Notes under the pieces: model-generated | The model's database searches: none | Seen by the model: the letters and a program-made list of their open reading frames with translations, nothing else | Told to the model about the DNA's origin: nothing | Shown here: positions 8,650 to 15,754 of the stretch, piece by piece | Position numbering within the stretch: position 1 is the stretch's first letter | Layout of the letters: every line of letters starts with the position of its first letter | Source: Candidatus Woesearchaeota archaeon | GTDB taxonomy: Archaea; Nanobdellota; Nanobdellia; Woesearchaeales; WJIZ01 | Length of the DNA: 50,686 nucleotides | Assembly: GCA_014729995.1 (NCBI GenBank) | Contig: WJIZ01000037.1 | Coordinates: forward strand, 1 to 50,686 | Direction: 5' to 3' | Translations under genes and position numbers: made by a program

Positions 8650-9107
8650 GTCTTGTTATTTATCCTCTGCCTGATTGTCCAGACGGTCTTATAATCCCGC
8701 TTTAATATTGAAGAGACCTGGTTGAGCGTGTAATTATATGAGAGAAGGTGTGCAACAATGCTTTCAAGGACGCTTAGGCTTTTGTTTTCTATTATAGACA
8801 GGGGCAGGGCTTTTCCGCGCGCTTTTAATTCAGGGACGAGCTTTTTTCTTGCCCTGTTGTATGTTGTCCTTATAGGCTGCTCTTTTCTTGCTGTCAGAAA
8901 AGCTATTTCCCTTATCGATAATTTTAGGTTTTCTTTCAGGTACTTGACTATGCTTTCCAGCGAGCCCAGCTTCTTATTGAAAATTGATAAAGGTATGCCT
9001 ATATTCTTTTTTTCAGCCAAATCCAGAATTTCCTTATAGCTTAGCCTATACTTTTGCTCTAAATTTTTTATATCTTTGAACAGCTGTTCTGTTTTTTGAA
9101 TATCCAT
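8646..9107 (-). CDS. Tandem helix-turn-helix DNA-binding protein
   Basis: The 153-residue protein carries two copies of a module of about 50 residues. Copy 1 (about 37-88) begins IPLSIFNKKLGSLESIVKYL and copy 2 (about 99-150) begins LPLSIIENKSLSVLESIVAHL. Each ends in a sigma-region-4-like HTH (IREIAFLTARKEQPIRTTYNRA and LNQVSSILKRDYKTVWTIRQ). This internal duplication gives a likely two-headed DNA binder reading direct repeats. It is coupled by ATGA to the secreted protein downstream and is probably a regulator of that operon. Confidence 0.75.
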   Translation of the reverse strand: MDIQKTEQLFKDIKNLEQKYRLSYKEILDLAEKKNIGIPLSIFNKKLGSLESIVKYLKENLKLSIREIAFLTARKEQPIRTTYNRARKKLVPELKARGKALPLSIIENKSLSVLESIVAHLLSYNYTLNQVSSILKRDYKTVWTIRQRINNKT

Positions 9108-9108
9108 T

Positions 9109-9184
9109 TACTAATTAGTATACTATTTTAATACTATGTAATAATATTTATATATAAATTTATCTATTTTTTAATACTATGTAA
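9109..9184 (-). promoter_or_regulatory. Operator-like repeats and TATA box before the tandem-HTH gene
   Basis: The 16-mer TTTTAATACTATGTAA occurs at 9126-9141 and again at 9169-9184, 43 bp apart and flanking a TATA-like TTTATATATAAAT (9147-9159). A perfect 12-bp palindrome TACTAATTAGTA lies at 9109-9120, just before the ATG. Two direct repeats suit a regulator with two HTH copies. Binding is inference. Confidence 0.55.
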
Positions 9185-9317
9185 GAAAAGGATTTTTAGT
9201 TAGGCTGATATGAATTCACTCAGGGTATGAAACGAATAAAAATAAGAAGAAAGCGGCTGATTTTAAACCAGCATGAAATGAAAAATGTCGGCCTGTTCTT
9301 ATTTGCAGGATTAAGGA

Positions 9318-11051
9318 TTATTTCAGACTGACCCCGCACTTTTTGCATTTCTTTCTGTTGCGTAAATTCTTATGGCCGCAGTTCGGACATTTCTTTTTTG
9401 TTAGTGTGATCAGCACTAAGATGACAAGTATTATTATCAGTGCAGTGAGCAGATAGGTAAGCAGCGTAGCTTCCTTTATAACGAGATCAAACCTTCCTTC
9501 GATTATTTTTACTAGGGCATTTTCCCTTTCCCCATAATAAGACCTTACTGTAATGGTGGGATTATCCTCTATGTCTTCTTCGTCCATCTCAACAGGCAGG
9601 TATGCTTTTCCTTTTTTTCCGGGCTCTATGCTTATTACCCCTTCGGAGCTCAGCGTAATCCTTTCGCCCTGAATAATTATATCAATTATTTCGGTATCTA
9701 CATACACTTTTTTCTTTCCTATATTTTCTATTATTACAACAAACCTTTCCTTGAGCTTATCGTAATATACGTTGTCATATTGTATCTTGGTGTCATCCTG
9801 TATCTCAATGGTTGAAACGCCTATAACGCCGTCCAGGACAAATTCCAGGGAATTTTTTGATTCTCCGTAAATGGTGTAGTAATCAAGCTCTGCCTCGTCT
9901 GCAAGCAAAGGCTCTACATCATAGACCACTGTCTTAAAGCTGTTGGCTGCTATGAAAACCGGCTCCAAGTCGCCGAAAGACTGCTCGTTATCACCCTCTA
10001 TCAACGTATACGAGCCTTTGAAATAGGTGACTACATCGGCATTATTCCTGTATGTTATCTCTACCTGCCTGGTTATTTTATTATACCTTACTGCTGAGAC
10101 GTTCAATGAGAGCGAGATTTTAGGCACTTCGAAGATATCCAGATGCTCCACCTGGGCAATCGAGCCCTGGGGGGCCCTTGCTGACCTTGCAAATTTCACA
10201 AATGTTGCAATGCCGAGTTCCCTCCTGACTATGGTTGCGGTTCCCACCAAGTCATTGCCTATTAAGACGCCTGTATTGATATCAGAATTCGTCACGTATT
10301 CCTTTACCTTATCAGGGACATTATTCCTGCCGATGAACAGTGTGGGATATTCCCCTGACATCAGGCTGGCTTCAATGAATTCGCCGTTTGACATCAATAC
10401 CTGGCCGACAGGCTTTTTTTCGACGTATTTCTTTACTATTTCCACATTGTTAGCAAACCTGTCCCCGTCTATGTTTATGATTTCGGGCTCGAATTTTTCC
10501 AAAGCGCCTGTGACTTCCCTGTCAACATGCCCGTATATAAGCAATTCCTCGGGCTGCCTTTCATCAAGGAAATTCTCAATTTCAACTATATTGGTTTTGT
10601 CTGCGAAGAGGACATATGACTTGGATATTGCAGCATATGGCGCGACGGCGATTGAGTTGTAACCATATGAATAATCTGTTATAATAAAGTTGTTTATATC
10701 TTCGAGGTCTTTTGCCAATTCCAGGCTGAGGCTGTCAAACTGCCTCTCTTCAACATCCTGGTATCCCCTATTTTTTATTGTGGACTCATATCCAAAAACA
10801 AAAGGCCTTTTCCGGGAGCTCAAGATTGTTATACTGTCTTCTTTGGGTATTGCATTCAGTATTATTGTTGAATGGGGCTCGCTTTCCAGGAAACGAGGCG
10901 CTTTTCCCGCAAAGCCGCCATACATCATTCCTGAATATACGTCTTTCCAGTCCTTGGAATTTATAATAACAACTTCCTTTGCTGCAGCGAATGAGCATAC
11001 CAGCAGCAGGCTGAACAAGAAGAATAAAAGCCCCTTTTTTGACCAAACCAT
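9318..11051 (-). CDS. Membrane-anchored surface protein with cytoplasmic zinc ribbon
   Basis: 577 residues. A signal peptide (1-24) is followed by an N-terminal alpha/beta region with repeated blocks resembling cell-wall-binding or S-layer-associated repeats (VVIINSKDWKDVYSG; YVLFADKTNIVEIENFL; PTLFIGRNNVPDKVKEYV). Beta-rich domains cover about 280-510. One membrane span lies at 525-547, and a short Cys4 zinc ribbon (CPNCGHKN ... CKKCG) ends the protein on the cytoplasmic side. A TATA-like TATTTAAA at 11073-11080 is about 26 bp before the ATG, so the transcript is probably leaderless. It may recognise surface polymer and signal or anchor inside; no enzymatic motif is seen. Confidence 0.82.
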   Translation of the reverse strand: MVWSKKGLLFFLFSLLLVCSFAAAKEVVIINSKDWKDVYSGMMYGGFAGKAPRFLESEPHSTIILNAIPKEDSITILSSRKRPFVFGYESTIKNRGYQDVEERQFDSLSLELAKDLEDINNFIITDYSYGYNSIAVAPYAAISKSYVLFADKTNIVEIENFLDERQPEELLIYGHVDREVTGALEKFEPEIINIDGDRFANNVEIVKKYVEKKPVGQVLMSNGEFIEASLMSGEYPTLFIGRNNVPDKVKEYVTNSDINTGVLIGNDLVGTATIVRRELGIATFVKFARSARAPQGSIAQVEHLDIFEVPKISLSLNVSAVRYNKITRQVEITYRNNADVVTYFKGSYTLIEGDNEQSFGDLEPVFIAANSFKTVVYDVEPLLADEAELDYYTIYGESKNSLEFVLDGVIGVSTIEIQDDTKIQYDNVYYDKLKERFVVIIENIGKKKVYVDTEIIDIIIQGERITLSSEGVISIEPGKKGKAYLPVEMDEEDIEDNPTITVRSYYGERENALVKIIEGRFDLVIKEATLLTYLLTALIIILVILVLITLTKKKCPNCGHKNLRNRKKCKKCGVSLK

Positions 11052-11131
11052 AATCTAAAAAAAGAATTTAGTTTCTATTTAAAGTTTTCGTAAAGAAACA
11101 TTTAAATAAATTAAGCACAAAATTATATAAA
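11052..11131. promoter_or_regulatory. Divergent promoters, both apparently leaderless
   Basis: A minus-strand TATA-like box (11073-11080) lies 26 bp before the ATG at 11051. A plus-strand ATTTAAATAAATT at about 11100-11112 lies 25-30 bp before the ATG at 11132. The spacing leaves no room for 5' untranslated sequence in either direction. Confidence 0.55.
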
Positions 11132-11470
11132 ATGAAGATAATGGTTTCAATTATGTCTGCCTTGATTATAGCTGCAGGCATACTTCATTTTTTTGATAAT
11201 TTATTTATACCGACTAAAGACATGGGGTATTCGGCAGTTTTGATAGTATTGGGAGTGGTTCTAATCGCTTCCTCCATAGTTAATAAATTATTGATAGGAT
11301 TTGAGAGGTTTTTTCTTTTTGTGCAGGGAATCTTGCTTATTGGGGTTGCTGTTTTGCCTTTTTTTAGCGCTTTGCTGCCTGTAATCCCAAAGCAAGGCCC
11401 GGTTTATGCGGGCATGGTCATAATAATCGGGGCTATCGGCTTATTGTATGGAGTGTTGGGTATGTGCTAG
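11132..11470 (+). CDS. Small four-span membrane protein
   Basis: 112 residues that are almost entirely hydrophobic, with four predicted membrane helices (about 3-20, 34-52, 60-82 and 90-110). There are no charged catalytic residues and no family I recognise. It is followed at about 50 bp by two further small genes on the same strand. Confidence 0.7.
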   Translation: MKIMVSIMSALIIAAGILHFFDNLFIPTKDMGYSAVLIVLGVVLIASSIVNKLLIGFERFFLFVQGILLIGVAVLPFFSALLPVIPKQGPVYAGMVIIIGAIGLLYGVLGMC

Positions 11471-11522
11471 ACAATAGAAATATTTATATTTATCAAGTTT
11501 AAGAAAAGAACAGGTGATACTT

Positions 11523-11648
11523 ATGAACAGAAGAGGATTTATATTGCATCCTGCAACATGGATTATTGCAGCTTTTATTCTGGGATTTGTCGCAGCAGTT
11601 CTCATAGCGAGGGGTGCAATTCCTTTGAATATACCGGTGTGTCCGTGA
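11523..11648 (+). CDS. 41-residue single-span membrane protein
   Basis: ATG at 11523 follows GGTGAT at a good ribosome-binding distance and opens 41 codons: a basic N-terminus (MNRRGFILHP), one hydrophobic helix (about 11-30) and a short C-terminal tail ending NIPVCP. The stop at 11648 lies just before the next gene, whose ribosome binding site GAGGTGA overlaps the end of this one. It resembles small DPANN membrane proteins in form only; function unknown. Confidence 0.6.
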   Translation: MNRRGFILHPATWIIAAFILGFVAAVLIARGAIPLNIPVCP

Positions 11649-11658
11649 GGTGAGATGA

Positions 11659-12129
11659 ATGGCATGGAACCCAATAGGAGGCGCTTTTGAAAAAATACTT
11701 ACAAAAGTATCTGCTTCAGCCAGGCAACACGGACATTTTTCTCGTGAAATAATGGCTTTAGGGAAAAGAATGCATAAAGATGTGGCTCATTTGGATAAAT
11801 CTCTGCAGAGAGAAAAAGAAGCAGAGGAAAAAAGAAATGCGAATAAGATGATTAGAGATGCAGAAAAAACAATTAAAAGTGCAGGTAATTTGAGCAAGCA
11901 TTGTGATATGGTCGAAGCTGAATTAGTAAATTGCAGGGCTTTGGCTATTCAGAATTTAAGGAAGCTCTTAGGTGATATAGTTAGAGCAAGAGAAAACGGC
12001 TTTAATCAAACAACTGCAAATAATATGAATGCAAAAATCCAAGAAGCATTGGCTGAAATATCTAGGGGCTCTTCCAAATGTGGCAATGTTGAACTGTCTG
12101 TTTCAGCAGAAGCAAAAAGAGCGGCATAG
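11659..12129 (+). CDS. Helical, probably coiled-coil protein of unknown function
   Basis: 156 residues, mostly charged helices (for example HLDKSLQREKEAEEKRNANK), with three Cys and no signal peptide or membrane span. ATG at 11659 is preceded by GAGGTGA at 5-8 bp. The gene is in a likely operon with the 41-residue membrane protein. I do not recognise the family. Confidence 0.68.
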   Translation: MAWNPIGGAFEKILTKVSASARQHGHFSREIMALGKRMHKDVAHLDKSLQREKEAEEKRNANKMIRDAEKTIKSAGNLSKHCDMVEAELVNCRALAIQNLRKLLGDIVRARENGFNQTTANNMNAKIQEALAEISRGSSKCGNVELSVSAEAKRAA

Positions 12130-12164
12130 CTCAATTAGTTTTTACATTTTTCTTCATTTCTAAA

Positions 12165-12479
12165 ATGCCTCCCTGCTTACAATGCGGCAAATGCTGCCTC
12201 GGACTGGAATGGACTTTCAGTTATCCGGGAAAGGGTGAAGATGCAAAGAATCCTTCTGATAAGATTAGGGCAAAGGCAGAATCAAAGATGAGTTCTTATG
12301 GGTTATTGTACCATAGATTCAGAAGGGCAGAGAAGAAAGACGGGAAGATTTCTCTTACATACAAGGTTGGCGGGTGCCAGCACCTGAAATTTAGGGAAGG
12401 AAAGGCATTCTGCGATAATCATGCTAACAGGCCTGCTGCGTGCAGAGACTATTTCTGTGATAAAGCAAAGAAACAGTAG
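12165..12479 (+). CDS. YkgJ-like CxxCxxCC cysteine-cluster protein
   Basis: 104 residues with the N-terminal signature CLQCGKCC (Cys 4, 7, 10, 11) and the C-terminal part CQHLKF ... AFCDNH ... RPAACRDYFC, matching the YkgJ family (PF03692), which binds a metal or Fe-S cluster through about eight Cys. It is a close paralogue of the next gene (same CLQCGKCCLG opening and shared LTYKVG/LTFKVG block), so a tandem duplication. The start is leaderless or nearly so. The biochemical role of the family is poorly known. Confidence 0.85.
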   Translation: MPPCLQCGKCCLGLEWTFSYPGKGEDAKNPSDKIRAKAESKMSSYGLLYHRFRRAEKKDGKISLTYKVGGCQHLKFREGKAFCDNHANRPAACRDYFCDKAKKQ

Positions 12480-12512
12480 TTTTTTATAAGACTTGATTCA
12501 TAATTTTTCCCT

Positions 12513-12884
12513 ATGGCGGGACATTTAATTCCGGAAGACCAAGCATGCTTACAATGCGGCAAATGCTGCCTCGGCATAGAGTGGACATTTACCTATAAAG
12601 CGCCGAATGAAGATGCCGATAATCCGAGCGAAGCAATTAAAAATAAAGTCATTGCAAAAATGAATTCTTATGGGATATATTACCCTAAATTCAGGAGGGC
12701 TGAAAGAGAGGGCGACTATCTATCATTAACGTTTAAGGTAGGCATCTGCCAACACCTAAGATATGACGGGAAAGCTTACTGCAATATCCATGATAACCGT
12801 TTTGCCATCTGCAAAGGATATCTCTGCGAAGAGGCAAAGAAGAGGTTAAAGAGGATAAATGGGAAAAAGCCTACTCAATCGTGA
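12513..12884 (+). CDS. YkgJ-like CxxCxxCC cysteine-cluster protein, tandem paralogue
   Basis: 123 residues with CLQCGKCC near residue 11 and the later pair CQHLRY ... AYCNIH ... FAICKGYLC. Compared with its upstream paralogue it has a 9-residue longer N-terminus and a basic C-terminal tail. A TATA-like TTTTTTATAAGAC (12480-12491) about 25 bp upstream suggests its own leaderless promoter rather than only read-through. It converges on and overlaps the eL33 gene by 14 bp. Confidence 0.85.
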   Translation: MAGHLIPEDQACLQCGKCCLGIEWTFTYKAPNEDADNPSEAIKNKVIAKMNSYGIYYPKFRRAEREGDYLSLTFKVGICQHLRYDGKAYCNIHDNRFAICKGYLCEEAKKRLKRINGKKPTQS

Positions 12885-13128
12885 CTTTTGTGCCAAGGCT
12901 TTGGCCGGGCATGCCTTTTTCGAAGACTGCCCTTACCGCGCCTTTATTGCCATGGGCATTTGATACTTTTCCGGTTATCGCATTTCCCTTAGAATTTAAC
13001 CAGGTGACTTTTTTTCCTATCAACTCAGCGGCTTTCTCTTTTTGAGAGATGTCTTTGACTGCAATAACCATCTGGTTGCTGTACTGGGTGTGCCTTCCTC
13101 CGCGAAAATTAACTATTGTTCCTTCCAT
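12871..13128 (-). CDS. rpl35ae: Large ribosomal subunit protein eL33 (L35Ae)
   Basis: 85 residues with the family hallmarks VNFRGGRHTQYSNQM, GKKVTW and HGNKGAVRAVFEKGMPGQ, and a C-terminus LGTKVTIE. eL33 is an archaeal/eukaryotic ribosomal protein bound to 23S rRNA of the large subunit. Length is normal for archaea. The TATA-like TTTTTAAACC at about 13146-13157 fits a short or absent leader. It stands alone, not in a ribosomal operon. Confidence 0.93.
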   Translation of the reverse strand: MEGTIVNFRGGRHTQYSNQMVIAVKDISQKEKAAELIGKKVTWLNSKGNAITGKVSNAHGNKGAVRAVFEKGMPGQSLGTKVTIE

Positions 13129-13299
13129 GATTTTTGAGAATTCTGTTAGGTTTAAAAAGGTTACTGAAGGGGTTTCTGATTCAAATAATTATTTTATTTT
13201 CTGTAGTGAGAACTGCCCTTTTTAGTCTACATATAAATAAAGGGTAAGATCGCGTTATAAGAACTCAGTGGAATTCAGACTGGAATTTTTTAGTCCTTG

Positions 13300-14514
13300 T
13301 CAAACCAAAAAATATAATATAACAGGCAGCAGCAAACAGCCCATATTATGGCTTCTCTTTACGTTTAAGATTGCGGGCAATACTCCAATAAATGTGGAAA
13401 CAATCAATACCAAGAACCCCATGAAGCCAGTAAGTAGAAGGACAAGAACAGAGACAAAGACAATTATTCCTATAACTAATGCTTTATAATTAACTTTCCC
13501 TATCAGCTTTGAAAAAACCCTGCTGATTAACAGTGCCAGGAAAACTGCGATGCACCCTGCTGTCAATGCAGCGAAAATAAAAATAAGCAATTGGCTGTAA
13601 TCGATAGCATTTATTATTTCCATAACCGCCACTATAGCGCCGTTTCTTGTTTTTGACAGAGCATAAAAGGTAGCGATTGAGAAAGCGAAGTTTACAGTGT
13701 TTATGCCTCCTACAAGTATAAGGAATGCGTGCATGCCTATATTCCTTCCTACCAATAACAATCCGATTATGCTGGCCTGGGCTGCTCCCAATCCCGGAAA
13801 TAGCCCTGTCAATGAGCCTGAAAAAACTCCTGCCCCGACAGCTTTAACTGTTTTCAATTTTCCAACTTTTACTGAAGAGCCGATTTCCTGCTTTGGTATC
13901 TTCACTTTATCACCCAGAGAGAGCAATAATGTGCTTATTCCAAACAGCCCAGTGAGAAGGGGAAACAACGGCTGCCTTAAATTCGGCATATTTAAAACAA
14001 TTAACCCTAGAACGCCTGCCTGGAAGAATACATACAATCCTATAATTTTTTTTCTGGCTGTTCTCTCCAAAAGAATCATTCCCATAACAACGAACACCAG
14101 AATATATCCCATGTAAGGCTGTAAAAATTCATAAAAAGCAGGCAGAACCGGTATTGCCACCGGGATGAGGGCTAAAGTTACCAATAAACAGAAAAAGCTG
14201 CCAATAACAGTAAGCTTTACTGCTTCATACCCCTTTCCCTGAAGCAGCATTCTGTGGCCGGGCAGGACTGAAAGCACCATACCAGGATCAGGCGCACCTA
14301 GGAATATTGATGGAATCGAATCCAGGAAAGTGTGGGTCAATGCAAGTGAAATTATGAATACGGCAAGAATTAATGGTGATGTGTAAGCAAGCAGCAAGGG
14401 GGATAAGCTTACTAATAATATCGAAACAAGATTTACGTGGATTCCGGGGATGAGGCCTGTGAAGATTCCACATAAAACCCCAACCAGTATTGCAATCAAT
14501 ATCCCCCAAAACAT
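13300..14514 (-). CDS. TctA-family membrane permease
   Basis: 404 residues with about ten to twelve membrane helices. The N-terminal GIFTGLIPGIHVNLV and central GSLTGLFPGLGAAQASIIG are the two internally repeated G-x-x-P-G-x-x motifs of the TctA/DUF112 permease family (PF01970). Bacterial TctA works with TctB and a periplasmic binding protein TctC; neither lies here, as in other archaea that carry a lone TctA. The substrate is unknown, probably an organic acid or an envelope-related solute. Confidence 0.82.
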   Translation of the reverse strand: MFWGILIAILVGVLCGIFTGLIPGIHVNLVSILLVSLSPLLLAYTSPLILAVFIISLALTHTFLDSIPSIFLGAPDPGMVLSVLPGHRMLLQGKGYEAVKLTVIGSFFCLLVTLALIPVAIPVLPAFYEFLQPYMGYILVFVVMGMILLERTARKKIIGLYVFFQAGVLGLIVLNMPNLRQPLFPLLTGLFGISTLLLSLGDKVKIPKQEIGSSVKVGKLKTVKAVGAGVFSGSLTGLFPGLGAAQASIIGLLLVGRNIGMHAFLILVGGINTVNFAFSIATFYALSKTRNGAIVAVMEIINAIDYSQLLIFIFAALTAGCIAVFLALLISRVFSKLIGKVNYKALVIGIIVFVSVLVLLLTGFMGFLVLIVSTFIGVLPAILNVKRSHNMGCLLLPVILYFLV

Positions 14515-14715
14515 TTTAGGAGATAGTTGCTTATCTATTCTTAAGCATTATTGTACTAAAACCATTATTCCTCAGTTTTAGGTTTTGAGGTGTTGCCATT
14601 TGCAATTAACGAATTTTTTTCTATCTTCATAGATAAGATTTAAATTTTTGTCAGGGAGGTGTGAGTGCTTTTCCAGTAAGAGAAGAATCCAGCTTATAAA
14701 TTTTGTATCGCGATT
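14515..14715. other. Intergenic, no gene recognised
   Basis: Apart from TATA-like AGATTTAAATTTT at about 14635-14647 I see no coding frame. A short stretch could be the decayed upstream part of the pseudogene that follows, but no residues of an AAA+ domain can be read. Confidence 0.4.
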
Positions 14716-15141
14716 GTGATGCAGATTTGTTTTTTTAGAAAGATTTGACTATTCTGTAGCAAAGCAGAAAGTGTCTTCCTCAAAACCATATTCAGGAGAT
14801 AATAGTTTTCTTAAAACAATTGCATTCGATTTCACAGAAAATAAGGTCAAAATGCTCGATAATCTGGTGTTTCTGCAGCTATTAAGAAAAAATAAGGAAG
14901 TTTATTAGCACTCTGATAAAAAAGAGTGTGATTTTGTAGTTAAGGAAGGCTTAAAAATTTCTGAGGCGATACAAGTGTGCTTGGACCTTAGCAATCCTAA
15001 AACAAGAAAAAGAGAGATACGGGGATTGCGAAATGCGATGGTAAAATACAAATTAAAAAGGGGCTTATTCTGACTATGGAATACGAAGAAAAATTCAGTA
15101 ATATAATAATAAAGCCTGTATGTAAGTGGTTATTGAAGTGA
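14716..15141 (+). pseudogene. Remnant of an archaeal ATPase with DUF4143 domain
   Basis: The C-terminal half of a DUF4143-type ATPase can be read in pieces: DADLFF, then after a T-run (14730-14736, one T short) ERFDYSVAKQKVSSSKPYS, GDNSFLKTIAFDFTENK, LDNLVFLQLLRKNKEVY, an in-frame TAG at 14906-14908, then DFVVKEGLKISEAIQVCLDL. A frame loss at 15071-15073 follows, and then TMEYEEKFSNIIIKPV to the stop at 15139-15141. Order and spacing match the domain (F-Y-S-V-K-Q; N-L-V-F-x-E-L; V-D-F-V). The AAA+ half is gone. At least three lesions argue for true decay. The parent family often spreads horizontally in DPANN archaea. Confidence 0.75.
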
Positions 15142-15332
15142 TCACTAGGTCATTGGCCTTTGTTATGGCATATTACAATAACTTTAGTTGTCACTATAAT
15201 CTAATTTAGCGCCAAGAAGCCTTTCAGACAGGCTAAATAGCGTTAAGGTGTTTTCTCTTAAAATCATTTCATATATTTTGTGTGCAGAAAAGGCGTTCAC
15301 GCGACAAGCTATTGCGTAATTATGCCGAATCA
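15142..15332. other. Intergenic, no gene recognised
   Basis: 191 bp between the pseudogene and the converging minus-strand gene. No open frame, strong inverted repeat or RNA gene is evident. Confidence 0.4.
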
Positions 15333-15683
15333 TCAAATTTTTTCAATTACTCTTATGCGGTGGGCTATGATTTCCATTTTGTTCTGATATTCTTCACTCT
15401 GGCCGATGACTTCTATGCGTGTGCCTGCGGGAACTGTCATATTATCGAATACAATAACATCTATGTAACTGGGCTGCTGGACCCTGATGAAAGTTATGTT
15501 TTCCATGCTGTTTACTTCTATAACCTTTCCATTTATTTTTATCATATCCTGCATCTTTTCTGAATTTATTTTCTCAATTGTCTTTATATCGTAATCAAGG
15601 CTTTCAGATAACGAAAACAGGATAAGTATTCCGGCCAATGAGCCTAAAAAGGCAACAAAAACAATAATTTTCTCTTCCATCAT
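15333..15683 (-). CDS. Membrane-tethered OB-fold-like protein
   Basis: About 116 residues from ATG 15683. One N-terminal membrane helix (EKIIVFVAFLGSLAGILILFSL) is followed by a small beta domain: MIKINGKVIEVNSMENITFIRVQQ, YIDVIVFDN, AGTRIEVIGQSEEYQNKMEIIAHRI. This resembles the tRNA-anti/OB-fold nucleic-acid-binding proteins of archaea. An in-frame upstream ATG at 15722 would lie on the TATA-like TTTTTAAATAA (15702-15711), so 15683 (or 15680) is the better start, leaderless. Function unknown. Confidence 0.68.
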   Translation of the reverse strand: MMEEKIIVFVAFLGSLAGILILFSLSESLDYDIKTIEKINSEKMQDMIKINGKVIEVNSMENITFIRVQQPSYIDVIVFDNMTVPAGTRIEVIGQSEEYQNKMEIIAHRIRVIEKI

Positions 15684-15754
15684 AGGCAGAATTCGATTTT
15701 TATTTAAAAATATTGTCCGCAAGATTTAAATAAGCTTATTGCTTCTTGGAATCG
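15684..15754. promoter_or_regulatory. Divergent leaderless promoters for the OB-like gene and lonB
   Basis: The minus-strand TATA-like box is at 15702-15711 and a plus-strand ATTTAAATAA at about 15724-15733. Each lies about 25-28 bp from its ATG (15683 and 15755). Confidence 0.6.

Noticed and set aside
10027-10662. 211-codon plus-strand frame opposite the zinc-ribbon surface protein
   Set aside because: The antisense strand has a signal peptide, membrane span and Cys4 ribbon in good order; this frame is a shadow.
13268-13489. Plus-strand frame of 73 codons beginning near a TATA-like ATATAAATAAAG at about 13229
   Set aside because: It mostly overlaps the C-terminal end of the TctA permease and encodes no recognisable protein; a small RNA from that promoter cannot be supported.
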